From assembly GCF_021130785.1 (NCBI RefSeq), contig NC_060211.1:26211001-26275000 (forward strand): a stretch of DNA of 64,000 nucleotides, given 5' to 3'. Position numbers and translations under genes: made by a program. Below, piece after piece: positions 32,346 through 46,000 of the stretch (position 1 is its first letter; each line of letters begins with the position of its first letter). This DNA is from Homalodisca vitripennis. Lineage: Eukaryota; Arthropoda; Insecta; Hemiptera; Cicadellidae. The notes beneath the pieces were generated by a model. That model made no database searches, was not told the DNA's origin, and saw nothing but the letters and a program-made list of their open reading frames with translations.

Positions 32346-35300
32346 GTCCTAATATAACAATTTTATGTAATATAATATATCCTATGAATAAAACGTAGCA
32401 TTAGTGACAGGACCTAGTGGTCTGCTCCACGTCAAGGGTACAAGGGTAGAGGAAGATCCCTAGGCAGTAATTGATGACAGAGGCCACGCTATCCTGTATC
32501 GTGCTCGGCAACTGATATGCCAATTGTGCGGTTTGCAGACGTGACAATCTCCCCTAGGTTCCTTGCATCCTGCCAATATGTGTCTGTGACCCTTGCTAAA
32601 CCCCCTCAAGTACTGGCAGGTTGGGTAACAAATATCAATATCACTCACTATTTGTTTCTAAATAGTAATATTTACGTCTTAGTTAAAAATAGGTAAAAGT
32701 TATGATTTAAAAAATATTTTTATGTTCATTTTGTCTATTAAGCTACATTACACAAGAAAAAAATATATTATTACACTTTTATGAACATTATTTTCACGAA
32801 ATAACAGATATTTTATAAGTTATTTAATTTCATCGAAATTTTGAATATTCTGTCATAGCAAATGCTTGCAAACTTCTTTATAGATTTGTATAGCTATATA
32901 TAACCTTTATTTAGAAACGTATTTACTATAAACGCTCCTTTTTTCATAAATGCTAATCTTTATGAAACATGTTTATTTATATTCAATGTTTATGGAAAAA
33001 GGTGACATGTTAAACGGTTTTGATAATCAGCTGACTGGACTTGGATTGGTGATTTGATTTGGTAAAGTAAGATTGAACAAACATTTTTGTGCTGCTTCTT
33101 GTGTGATTATTAGTTATATCTTTACCAAATATTAGTTATCTCTTTAGCAGAGTAGAGAAAAGTAGGGCAAAACATTGCACTTCGAAACAACTTGAATATA
33201 GACGCCGTAATAATTAAATTTATGAATATCTTAAAAACTAATTTTATTTTATTTATTTTATATAGACAATAGTACAATATTATGTTATTTCCTTTAAACA
33301 TTTTACAATGTAATTTGATACGTCAAATACAAGAAGACAAACAGCATTTTTGAGATCATTAGGTTAATTATCAATAAGATCTTACAATTCATAGAAATAT
33401 ATAGGCTATAGTATAAAAATAGTAATCAGTTGCCTAGCTAATTTCGGAAAAATTATAGTCCTTGTACTCTGCCAGATATTACAATGGGGCATGAACAAAA
33501 TACTTGAACCCCTACACTGCAAACAGGATTAATTTATAAAATACATAAAAAGAAAACATATTAATGCTTATATAAAGTAATTATTTTTGTTTCAGGTAAG
33601 CTGTTCCTACGTGCGTACAAACATGTAAGTTACGCTTAAATTAACATGTTAGGTCACTTCTTTCTTCAAGGTAATATAATGGGCCTATATTAAAAATGTC
33701 GTTACATCTAGATTTCAGAGAGAGTGTTTGTCTATTAATATGCCATTACGTTACTACTGGCTTTTTATTGTATTAGTGCCATTTTCTCCAGATTGATAAT
33801 TATTTTTACTTACCTTGTATTTGATTATATAATTTACTAGTATTTTAAACATATAAATATTCCGTCATTACTACAATCTAACTTATATTAATACAAAGGC
33901 AATAGTCCCATAATAAACAACAGCCACTTTTTCAATACTCAACAACAACAAACAAAAAATGTGAATAAAACTTTTGGAATGATCTTAAAAATAAATTTCC
34001 AAAAATGATTTTAGAATCTCATGCAGAAAAAAAGGCATATTATAAAGTGCCAGTAGGTAATTACCGGTAATGTTTTCCCAGATTTTTGAATTTTTATTTT
34101 AATAACCAATTGAAAATTAAACATTCGGAGAATTATATCCTGTTCATATTTACATTCTCACAGCCGGCAAGCTCATGTCTGTTAAACCCACTACCTCGTA
34201 CAGTCGGTATGAAATCAAGCCGATTAAAAAAAATCTCCATATAAATTGGACGGCCACCGTAATGACAAATTTGATCTCTTTGTCATTACTCAAATAGATC
34301 ATATTCTAACAAAAACAATTCCTATTTGCTTTAAATTTGCAATTTTTATAGCATATAACTTAAAAGAAAAGTTGGTTTTAAAATCAAATCGATAATCACT
34401 TTCTGAAAATCTCTCCAAAATGTACCTAACCCAAGTGCAATGGAATTTCCTAATATAAGTATATAATTCTATACCGGGTGTCTTAAAAATACTATCCCCC
34501 CTTTTAACCTTTATATAAATAAAGACGAAGCAATTTACCTTGGGGGACGTTTATATGACTCACTGAAAAGTTGTTTTATGAATGTAAATTTTTGACTCTC
34601 CCCAACTAGGCTAAGTCAAAACTTTTAAATAGGAACCCCTAGCAAGTGACACCTCATTTTATAGGTAATATAAAAAAAGAAAACTTTGCATCAACTAGAG
34701 GTCTCTAGCATTTATATCGCTTTATAAAACCCTCACAATTTGTTGCATTTAATGTTATTGTAAAGCAGATACAACTCTCACTCATTTATGTGTTTGTAAA
34801 ATTACGACCACCAAATCGTAAACCATGGTCTTAGCAACACAATTCACATTACTTCAAAGTGGCCACTAACAAATATGTATATATTTTTCAATTTCTCATT
34901 TAAATTTAAAGTTAGACACTTGCTTAAGGCTCAGTAAGTACTAAACAAATGCCACCAAAGTTTGCATAGACATCCATGTTACATCATACTGGCCAATTAT
35001 AAACACAATGTGCTCTCTGCACAGATATTCATTTCTTAATGTGACATCATATTGAACCACTTGGAAACAAGTTTAGCGTACAAATCAGAGACTGTGACCC
35101 AGTTGGCCTTTAAAACTAGGCATCAATTGACTCGGAAATGCCTCGAGACATTAGGGCTGTCCTCCAATAACCATCACAAATGCAGCAATGCCTAGCATGG
35201 CAATACTATGGGATAATGGGCCTCCATGGTTATGTAGGCAATAAATAAGTGGCCGATTCAATCCATTGGAAGATTGTTTTAAAATTACTTTAACTTAGAT

Positions 35301-35759
35301 TTTTTTTCGTATATCAAAATGGTGTATGTTTTTTAGTATAAACATTTTTAGTAATACTATAACACCTGTGTATAGTATTCGAGCTAGTTATCACTTTGGT
35401 ACACACTTTAGTTTTTTTATGTTATGTCATTTCCATTTCATTGATTAATTTAATATATTTAAAATCTGTTAAATTCTTGAAAATTTCTAAAGGTAAGAAA
35501 GAATATAAATAGTATGTGCATTTGATCCTGTTAACTTTAATTGAACCTATTGACGTTGTTAGTAGTATGCATACTGCTGATAAATTGATGGAGAAACATT
35601 AGAGTACTAAAAGAACAATAAGCAGACTAATTTTTAAATAAAATCATTCCATATATAACCTGTAACATAAATCTGCGGTAAGAAGCTGAGCCTAGACAAC
35701 AACATGGTAGGGCAGACCAAATTTTAATTTTAAGATGTGTTTGAAGAAAATCGCCTAAA
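32346..35759. other. AT-rich non-coding stretch
   Basis: No supported gene. A GC-richer patch at 32400-32650 has short cysteine-containing frames on both strands but no recognised domain. From 34470 (ACCGGGTGTCTTAAAAATAC) to about 35280 the sequence looks like a decayed mobile element, with no terminal repeat or domain I can prove. Confidence 0.45.
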
Positions 35760-35935
35760 ATGAAATCTCTGATATTTGGCGGACTATAGTAACAGCCTTC
35801 TTGATTTTGACCTACTGTGTACTATATTTTTGACCATCTTTACAGACGGCCTCTTTGATCTTTGTCAGGCTCTAATGTTTGGATGGCCATCTTGAATTTT
35901 TGCCAAATTTCACTACCACCTTTCTTTATTTTTTT
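35760..35935 (-). repeat. Lysine-rich coding-like dispersed repeat, copy 2
   Basis: The minus strand reads LTKIKEAVCKDGQKYSTQ, a stop, then VKIKKAVTIV. This aligns with LTKIKKAVGKEGQKSRTP and VKIKKGVAIAV in copy 1. Flanking sequence is not shared at length. It is a second, more decayed copy of an unidentified element. Confidence 0.45.
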
Positions 35936-36120
35936 TCTTTTTGAGTTTTGTTCGGTTGAGGGCATAAGATTATTATTTTTATAATGGTCCAAGATTTGCT
36001 TATCGCCATAGACAATATAACGTACGGATTATTAGTTGTAGTATTATTTTACAATAACCATTCATTTGTTTATCTTTTAAATGTTAAAACATATTATAAG
36101 ACGGAATATCCATCACTATT

Positions 36121-36310
36121 TACTCATAGTAAACCACACACCACAGAGACTGGTTTTTTCATCAATATAGTTATGTTGAACAAGATCTCGTTACTAGTTA
36201 CTCATAGTGAATCACACACCACAGAGACTGGTTTTTGTATCAATATAGTTAGCTTGAATAAGACCTCATCACTAGTTACTCATAGTAAACCACAAACCAC
36301 AGAGACTGTG
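36121..36310 (+). repeat. Minisatellite, 78-bp unit x 2.4
   Basis: TACTCATAGT starts at 36121, 36199 and 36277, giving an exact 78-bp step. Each unit carries CCACAGAGACTGG and ATCAATATAGTTA. Because 78 is a multiple of three, a repetitive 109-codon frame spans it. I treat that frame as a by-product. Confidence 0.88.
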
Positions 36311-36611
36311 TAGCACTTCAATATGGTTTGTGTTCTCACACACAGTGTGGGATACCATGTATGTATTTAGTGGGATAGACCTAGAATACACGCATATTGC
36401 TAATTATGAATATTTTGTGTTATAAGGCATACCAAAAAGTGTAGGATGTCTATAAAACTATTTCTTTACACAATGATGATTTTAATTACACTTTTCATTT
36501 GGTGGTTTTGACATGAGAGTAAACTGTGGTTTCAATATTTAAAAAGCAGGGTATTAAATGATTTAAAATGAAATCTTTAGTAAAATAAGTAGTTCAGGAT
36601 GTTACTATCAG

Positions 36612-36960
36612 AATTGTTATTTTATGATACCTTTATTTGGTAGTTAGTCCCACCATCAGGAAAGCAATTTTTATATTCTCGGATGCGGTAATTCAAAACG
36701 AAAAAGTAATTTTTCGATACAGTGATACGATAGTTACAATCTGAAATGTCATTTGCCGTTACCTGGAATGTGTAAGTTACAATAGGAAAGGACATTTGCC
36801 GATACTCGAATGCTGCAGTCACAATCGGATGTATCATTTACACTACTCTGAGGCGATATTAACTAAAACAAAACTTATTTTGTATTCAGATGTTATAGTC
36901 ACAATTGAAAAATTAATTTTTCGATATCCAGATACAATAGCTTTTATGGTAAAAATCACT
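36612..36960 (+). repeat. Highly diverged minisatellite, about 42-bp unit
   Basis: Seven or eight copies begin near 36660, 36700, 36743, 36786, 36828, 36868 and 36907, at steps of 39-43 bp. A loose consensus is GAAAxxxTxATTT, then a CGATAC-like core, then a ATxxxxTAGTTACAAT-like end. Conservation is about 50-60 percent between copies by eye. An earlier copy may start near 36612. Confidence 0.6.
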
Positions 36961-37552
36961 CTATGTAGAACAGATCATATTCTTCTTTCTACTTTATAAA
37001 TTGAGTGCCTTTTTATTTTATTTTTAGAGCTAGTAAGCAGGTTGACTGTTGGTTCATGTAATCAGATCACTAAACTAATTTTTTTTTAGTAAATTCAAAT
37101 ACAAAGGTACAATAGGGAACTAGTATTGAATAAAAAATTTATGAGATTAAGTTAATTATACACTTTCATCTTTACATTTTTATTCATATTATAGAAGCTC
37201 TCAAAGGTTTTTTTTACATTTTTCGCGAACTTAAAGTACATTAAATTATTATTTAAACTTTTTAACAGATTTTCCTAGGTATCCTCATGTATAGCATTAA
37301 TTGTTCATGTTTATCATACATAAAGATATAATTCAAATATATAAACACGTCTATGGACTTAACAAATCAATACCGTAACTGCTTTAACATAATTTCTATA
37401 AATATAAATAGATAAAATAATAAACAAATGATGACTCGATATTTCCAGCAGGGGTTTAGTAACCTGTGTTCATAGTTTAGTTTATAATAATTAGTCTTTT
37501 GCGTTATTTAGTGCATGTTTTACAGACAGGGTGCAAGGAGTTAAGTTCTTTA
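36961..37552. other. AT-rich non-coding stretch
   Basis: No supported feature. Confidence 0.5.
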
Positions 37553-37588
37553 CCTGAAGAAGAGGTCAGATTGCAGATCTCGAAACGT
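37553..37588 (+). ncRNA. Hammerhead-like motif with one core change
   Basis: CCTGAAGAAGAGGTCAGATT then GCAGATCTCGAAACG has the hammerhead layout: core (CTGAAGA instead of CTGATGA), stem II GAGGT/ATCTC of five pairs, and GAAAC. The next bases GTAGTG place a GTG where a cleavable GUH is expected, so cleavage is not predicted. It aligns with the motifs at 13043 and 18462 and is probably another Penelope-type terminal relic. Confidence 0.4.
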
Positions 37589-40084
37589 AGTGTTATCGAT
37601 TTGACTATACACAACGTTAGAAAATACAAGTATCCAACAAAATCTGTCACGTCTAGATATACTATGTTACCACTATTTCGATGTGGCATTTAAGGAAGCA
37701 TTTTATGACTGTAATGAATGTCATTGTAAACAACTTGAGAATTTTAGTAAAACTTTCTTCTAGGTGCTCTAAAAATTTAATTTAGATCCATATCGGGTAT
37801 TAAACTAAAACATTTTTTAATTAAAACGGTTCATATCTTTAAATGTTTGTATTGAATCATAACCCTAATTATTATTTAAATTCCATTACTGGTTTGAATC
37901 AGTTTTACAACAATAATAGTGTACATGTAATGTAAAACTCATGTAAAAATAAATTAGAAAAATAACAAGAAACTAATGCGTATTGCTATTATTCATGGCT
38001 TACATAAGCCAAAGAAGAAATCCACAAGAAACTTAAGTAAGCCTGGTTATAATAAGGAATCTATTAAAGACAGATCAGAAATGTATATATTAAAAAAGAT
38101 TTAAGAAAGCAAAAGATAACTAAAAACAGCTTTTTTAAAACTATGGTCCCAAAAATGATATTATAGTAGAGGATATAGAGCATAAGAAAAATTTAGTTCA
38201 AAATGAAAATCGGATGTAGCCTGGACTAACGTTGTAACATGAAAAGAGTTTCTTAGGAGACAAGAGTATGTAGGAAAATAAAACAATAATGTGCATGCAA
38301 AACCATTTGTTAATAGTTTTATAATAGAATTGGTTCTTAAAAACCCACATGTTTTGTTTTCATTACAAACTAGATTCAAAAAAGGGGAATGAATTAAAAT
38401 GAAGTGTTTAGAATTTAGTAGGTAGGACTCCACTGTCACATCCCCAAAGGCAGTTTAGGTGTAGTCTAGGGTTGATGTGACAGTTAAGGGACAGTAGTGG
38501 TTGTAATACAAGCCTTCCACAGGGCTATAACAGATAACAGTATGACAATCTCGTGACCCATTGTTTGTTTGTGACAATCTGGTCACGATCTGATCCCTCT
38601 CTCCGCACAACTGCCAAATTAATGCCTAAGGTACACAATAAAGTACGAATAACATCGGATTGCCTTGTTTGTTATAATATGGTTATGCGATTCTAAAAAT
38701 ATACGAGAACACTATAGTACAATTTAGTACCTTTTATTGCAAATTATACAGGGTACAACAAAACCCTCTACATCAAAGCTAGCATATTGTTCCGTTGATG
38801 AACTAAATTTGAAACTAAATGAAAGAACTCTCATTTTGCACGTTTACTTTTTATTGCAGTCTGAAATCAAGATAAAAAATAATATATTGACATATAAATC
38901 ATACCAGTTTTTCAGTAAATGATACAGATATTTACCTTTATAACTTTCGACGTGTTTAATGCACGGTTAATGATACCGTAAACATGTTAACAATGAAACT
39001 TTTGGCGTGCATTACAACAGGGAAAAGCTATGTCTGTATTTTTTTTGGCCAATTGTCATGTTTTATTGGTAAAATGTTTACATTTGGATTTAGCAGATTT
39101 CTTTAAACCGATCTTGTTATTTTTTACGGTATTGAGATTTAAAAGTTCTCCAGTCCACCATTTTGATACGGTATATGATAATATAATATATACTTTTTTA
39201 CTTTTCAGACAGCTAGAAAATTAACTTTAAATCAATTAATCGTTTGATTAATCAAATCAAATCATTTAAAACAATAAATCATTACTGTTTTATAAATAAT
39301 AATCGTAAACTAAAAGCTCATACAGACAGATACAGTTTTTCAACTAAAAAGAAAAAATAGTTCATTGTTTGCATCCTAAATATTGTTTAGAGAAAGATAA
39401 TTTACAAGCTATGTATAAATACGTTAACTATACGTATATATTTATAAATTAAGTTTTATTCATGTTATAACTAAACTCCGTAACTAAAACTTTCAACTTG
39501 TAAAAGAAGTAATAAGATACTGACCAAGCACTTAATACTTAATAGTTGCTCAAATGCTTAAAAGGATATATTTAATTAGATTTTAAATTTAATTATTTGG
39601 TTCTTTTCTTACTCCGTGCTTTGCAGAGGTTCCAGAAAAGGTTGACATGACATGTGGTGTTTCTAACAAGATTACTATGTTAATATTCGTTCATGACAAT
39701 AAATTTAAACAAATTAAAAATAGTTGTGCTCTACTAAATAGTGTTTACCTTGAACGGAAGATAAAATTTAACAGGCTCTTTCGTTTACAATATTTTAATA
39801 GATATTATCATATTAAGGGCTGGGATGAATCTAATAAATCAGATATCATTATAATCGGTAAAATCATACTTAAGTTATAAATGGTGAAACTAATCTGACT
39901 TTGTTTCATGTATTCAGATTAAGGTTTTTACTTGTCTCCAATCCAGTAGCTAAAAAAAAAATCCCGTACAGTTTTTCCTAAAATATTAATCGTGTATAAC
40001 AAGAATAAATAGGTAACTCGTATCTTTTGTATTACATCGACCACTACTCTAACAGTGTGTATGGGAATTAATGGAAGTACGAGG
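37589..40084. other. AT-rich non-coding stretch
   Basis: No supported gene. A TCGTGACC/GGTCACGA inverted pair lies at 38551-38588. Open frames of 60-92 codons here have AT-driven composition. Confidence 0.5.
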
Positions 40085-43000
40085 AGATATTCTCACCCCA
40101 CACCACTTATACACCATGGAGTATAGTGCACCGCATTTAGCCCTCCACTTGATTAGAACTACTCTCTTGGGGATAGACCAGTGTGGATTGCTAACATTAG
40201 TAATTATACGGCATGCTTAGCAAGGTTATGTACTCACTAACATACTTATACTCCATGGAGTATTGTGCACCGCATTCAGCCCTCCACTTCATTAGAACTA
40301 CTCTCCTGGGGACAGACCAGTGTGGATTGCTAACATTAGTAACTATACGGCATGCTTAGCAAGGTTATGTACTCACTAACATACTTTTACTCCATGGGGT
40401 ATTGTGCACCGCATTCAGCCCTCCACTTGATTAGAACTACTCTCTTGGGGACAGACCAGTGTGGATTGCTAACATTAGTAACTATACGGCATGCTTAGCA
40501 AGGTTTTGTACTCACTAACATACTTATACTCCATGGAGTATTGTGCACCGCACTCAGCCCTCTACTTGATTAGAACTCCTCTCCTGGGGATAGACCAGTG
40601 TGGATTGCTAACATTAGTGAACTAACGGTATGCTAGGCAAGGTTATGTACTCACTAGCATACTTATACTCCATGGGGTATTGTGCACCGCACTCAGCCCT
40701 CCACTTGATTAGAACTACTCTCTTGGGGACAGACCAGTGTGGATTGCTAACATTAGTAACTATACGGCATGCTTAGCAAGGTTATGTACTCACTAGCATA
40801 CTTATACTCCATGGGGTATTGTACGCCGCACTCAGCCCTCCACTTGATTAGAATGCCTCTTCTGGGGATAGACCAGTGTGGATTGGTAACATTAGTGAAC
40901 TAACGGTATGCTTAGGCAAGGTTATGTACTCACTAGCATACTTATACTCCATGGGGTATTGTGCACCGCATTCAGCCCTCCACTTGATTAGAACTACTCT
41001 CTTGGGGACAGACCAGTGTGGATTGCTAACATTAGTAACTATACGGCATGCTTAGCAAGGTTATGTACTCACTAGCATACTTATACTCCATGGGGTATTG
41101 TACGCCGCACTCAGCCCTCCACTTGATTAGAATGCCTCTTCTGGGGATAGACCAGTGTGGATTGGTAACATTAGTGAACTAACGGTATGCTTAGGCAAGG
41201 TTATGTACTCACTAACATACTTTTACTCCATGGGGTATTGTGCACCGCATTCAGCCCTCCACTTGATTAGAACTACTCTCTTGGGGACAGACCAGTGTGG
41301 ATTGCTAACATTAGTAACTATACGGCATGCTTAGCAAGGTTATGTACTCACTAGCATACTTATACTCCATGGGGTATTGTACGCCGCACTCAGCCCTCCA
41401 CTTGATTAGAATGCCTCTTCTGGGGATAGACCAGTGTGGATTGCTAACATTAGTGAACTAACGGTATGCTTAGGCAAGGTTATGTACTCACTAGCATACT
41501 TATACTCCATGGGGTATTGTACACCGCACTCAGCCCTCCACTTGATTAGAACTCCTCTCCTGGGGATAGACCAGTGTAGATTGGTAACATTAGTGAACTA
41601 ACGGCATGATTGGCAAGGTTATGTACTCACTAGCATACTTATACTCCATGAGGTATTGTACACCGCACTCAGCCCTCCACTTGATTAGAACTCCTCTCCT
41701 GGGGATAGACCAGTGTAGATTGGTAACATTAGTGAACTAACGGCATGCTTAGGCAAGGTTATGTACTCACTAGCATACTTATACTCCATGAGGTATTGTA
41801 CACCGCACTCAGCCCTCCACTTGATTAGAACTCCTCTCCTGGGGATAGACCAGTGTAGATTGGTAACATTAGTGAACTAACGGCATGATTGGCAAGGTTA
41901 TGTACTCACTAGCATACTTATACTCCATGAGGTATTGTACACCGCACTCAGCCCTCCACTTGATTAGAACTCCTCTCCTGGGGATAGACCAGTGTAGATT
42001 GGTAACATTAGTGAACTAACAGCATGATTGGCAAGGTTATGTACTCACTAGCATACTTATACTCCATGAGGTATTGTACACCGCACTCAGCACTCCACTT
42101 GATTGGAACCCCTCTCCAAGGGATAGACCAGTGTAGATTGGTAACATTAGTGAACTAACGGCATGCCTAGACAAGGCGATATAGTCAGTAGCATACTTAT
42201 ACTCCATGAGGTATTGTGTACCGCATTCAGCACTCCACTTGATTGGAACCCCTCTCCAAGGGATAGACCAGTGTAGATTGGTAACATTAGTGAACTAACG
42301 GCATGCCTAGACAAGGCGATATAGTCAGTAGCATACTTATACTCCACGGGGTATTGTGCACCGCATTCAGCCCTCCACTTGATTAGAACCCCTCTCCTAG
42401 GGATAGACCAGTGTGGATTGGTAACATTAGTGAACTAACGGCATTCCTTGGCAAGGTTATGTACTCACTAACATACTTATTCTCCATGCGGTATTGTACA
42501 CCGCACTCAGCACTCCACTTGATTGGAACCCCTCTCCAAGGGATAGACCAGTGTAGATTGGTAACATTAGTGAACTAACGGCATGCCTAGACAAGGCGAT
42601 ATAGTCAGTAGCATACTTATACTCCACGGGGTATTGTGCACCGCATTCAGCACTCCACTTGATTGGAACCCCTCTCCAAGGGATAGACCAGTGTAGATTG
42701 GTAACATTAGTGAACTAACGGCATGCCTAGACAAGGCGATATAGTCAGTAGCATACTTATACTCCACGGGGTATTGTGCACCGCACTCAGCCCTCCACTT
42801 GATTAGAACTTCTCTCCTGTGGATAGACCAGTGTAGATTGGTAACATTAGTGAACTAACGGCATTCCTTGGCAAGGTTATGTACTCACTAACATACTTTT
42901 ACTCCATGGGGTATTGTGTACCGCATTCAGCACTCCACTTGATTAGAACTACTTTCTTGGGGACAGACCAGTGTGGATTGCTAACATTAGTAACTATACG

Positions 43001-46000
43001 GCATGCTTAGCAAGGTTATGTACTCACTAACATACTTTTACTCCATGGGGTATTGTGCACCGCATTCAGCCCTCCACTTGATTAGAACTACTCTCTTGGG
43101 GACAGACCAGTGTGGATTGCTAACATTAGTAACTATACGGCATGCTTAGCAAGGTTTTGTACTCACTAACATAATTATACTCCATGGGGTATTGTACACC
43201 GCATTCAGCCCTCCACTTGATTGGAACTCCTCTCCAGGGGATAGACCAGTGTAGATTGGTAACATTAGTGAACTAACGGCATGTTTAGGCAAGGTTATTT
43301 ACTCACTAGCATACTTATACTCCATGGGGTATTGTACACCGCACTCAGCCCTCCACTTGATTAGAACTCCTCTCCTGTGGATAGACCAGTGTAGATTGGT
43401 AACATTAGTGAACTAACGGCATGTTTAGGCAAGGTTATTTACTCACTAGCATACTTATACTCCATGCGGTATTGTGCACCGCATTCAGCCCTCCACTTGA
43501 TTGGAACTCCTCTCCTGGGGATAGACCAGTGTAGATTGGTAACATTAGTGAACTAACGGCATGTTTAGGCAAGGTTATTTACTCACTAGCATACTTATAC
43601 TCCATGGGGTATTGTACACCGCACTCAGCCCTCCACTTGATTAGAACTCCTCTCCTGTGGATAGACCAGTGTAGATTGGTAACATTAGTGAACTAACGGC
43701 ATTCCTTGGCAAGGTTATGTACTCACTAACATACTTATTCTCCATGCGGTATTGTACACCGCACTCAGCCCTCCACTTGATTAGAACTCCTCTCCTGGGG
43801 ATAGACCAGTGTAGATTGGTAACATTAGTGAACTAACGGCATTCCTTGGCAAGGTTATGTACTCACTAACATACTTATTCTCTATGTGGTATTGTACACC
43901 GCACTCAGCCCTCCACTTGATTAGAACTCCTCTCCTGGGGATAGACCGGCGTGGATTGCTAACATTAGTGAACCAACGGCATGCTTAGGCAAGGTTATGT
44001 ACTCACTAGCATACTTATACTCCATGAGGTATTGTGTACCGCATTCAGCACTCCACTTGATTGGAACCCCTCTCCAAGGGATAGACCAGTGTAGATTGGT
44101 AACATTAGTGAACTAACGGCATGCCTAGACAAGGCGATATAGTCAGTAGCATACTTATACTCCACGGGGTATTGTGCACCGCATTCAGCCCTCCACTTGA
44201 TTAGAACCCCTCTCCTAGGGATAGACCAGTGTGGATTGGTAACATTAGTGAACTAACGGCATTCCTTGGCAAGGTTATGTACTCACTAACATACTTATTC
44301 TCCATGCGGTATTGTACACCGCACTCAGCACTCCACTTGATTGGAACCCCTCTCCAAGGGATAGACCAGTGTAGATTGGTAACATTAGTGAACTAACGGC
44401 ATGCCTAGCCAAGGCGATATAGTCAGTAGCATACTTATACTCCACGGGGTATTGTGCACCGCATTCAGCACTCCACTTGATTGGAACCCCTCTCCAAGGG
44501 ATAGACCAGTGTAGATTGGTAACATTAGTGAACTAACGGCATGCCTAGACAAGGCGATATAGTCAGTAGCATACTTATACTCCACGGGGTATTGTGCACC
44601 GCACTCAGCCCTCCACTTGATTAGAACTCCTCTCCTGTGGATAGACCAGTGTAGATTGGTAACATTAGTGAACTAACGGCATTCCTTGGCAAGGTTATGT
44701 ACTCACTAACATACTTATTCTCCATGCGGTATTGTACACCGCACTCAGCCCTCCACTTGATTAGAACTCCTCTCCTGGGGATAGACCAGTGTAGATTGGT
44801 AACATTAGTGAACTAACGGCATTCCTTGGCAAGGTTATGTACTCACTAACATACTTATTCTCTATGTGGTATTGTACACCGCACTCAGCCCTCCACTTGA
44901 TTAGAACTCCTCTCCTGGGGATAGACCGGCGTGGATTGCTAACATTAGTGAACTAACGGCATGCTTAGGCAAGGTTATGTACTCACTAGCATACTTATAC
45001 TCCATGAGGTATTGTGTACCGCATTCAGCACTCCACGTGATTGGAACCCCTCTCCAAGGGATAGACCAGTGTAGATTGGTAACATTAGTGAACTAACGGC
45101 ATGCCTAGACAAGGCGATATAGTCAGTAGCATACTTATACTCCACGGGGTATTGTGCACCGCATTCAGCCCTCCACTTGATTAGAACCCCTCTCCTAGGG
45201 ATAGACCAGTGTGGATTGGTAACATTAGTGAACTAACGGCATGCCTAGACAAGGCGATATAGTCAGTAGCATACTTATACTCCACGGGGTATTGTGCACC
45301 GCATTCAGCCCTCCACTTGATTAGAACCCCTCTCCTAGGGATAGACCAGTGTGGATTGGTAACATTAGTGAACTAACGGCATGCCTAGACAAGGCGATAT
45401 AGTCAGTAGCATACTTATACTCCACGGGGTATTGTGCACCGCATTCAGCCCTCCACTTGATTAGAACCCCTCTCCTAGGGATAGACCAGTGTGGATTGGT
45501 AACATTAGTGAACTAACGGTATGCTTAGGCAAGGCGATATAGTCAGTAGCATACTTATACTCCACGGGGTATTGTGCACCGCATTCAGCCCTCCACTTGA
45601 TTAGAACCCCTCTCCTAGGGATAGACCAGTGTGGATTGGTAACATTAGTGAACTAACGGGTATGCTTAGGCAAGGCGATATAGTCAGTAGCATACTTATA
45701 CTCCACGGGGTATTGTGCACCGCATTCAGCCCTCCACTTGATTAGAACCCCTCTCCTAGGGATAGACCAGTGTGGATTGGTAACATTAGTGAACTAACGG
45801 CATGCCTAGACAAGGCGATATAGTCAGTAGCATACTTATACTCCACGGGGTATTGTGCACCGCATTCAGCCCTCCACTTGATTAGAACCCCTCTCCTAGG
45901 GATAGACCAGTGTGGATTGGTAACATTAGTGAACTAACGGGTATGCTTAGGCAAGGCGATATAGTCAGTAGCATACTTATACTCCACGGGGTATTGTGCA

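Noticed and set aside
32460..32648. Cysteine/histidine-containing 62-codon frame as a zinc-finger relic
   Set aside because: Cysteines occur on both strands' frames without a recognisable spacing or neighbouring transposase motif.
35984..36313. 109-codon frame with repeated THSKPHTTETG
   Set aside because: The 78-bp minisatellite unit is divisible by three, which explains the open repetitive frame. No start context or domain.
42147..44585. Three nearly identical 66-codon minus-strand frames
   Set aside because: They lie in copies of the 140-bp satellite and repeat because the DNA repeats. The period (140) is not a multiple of three and the frames do not continue through the array.
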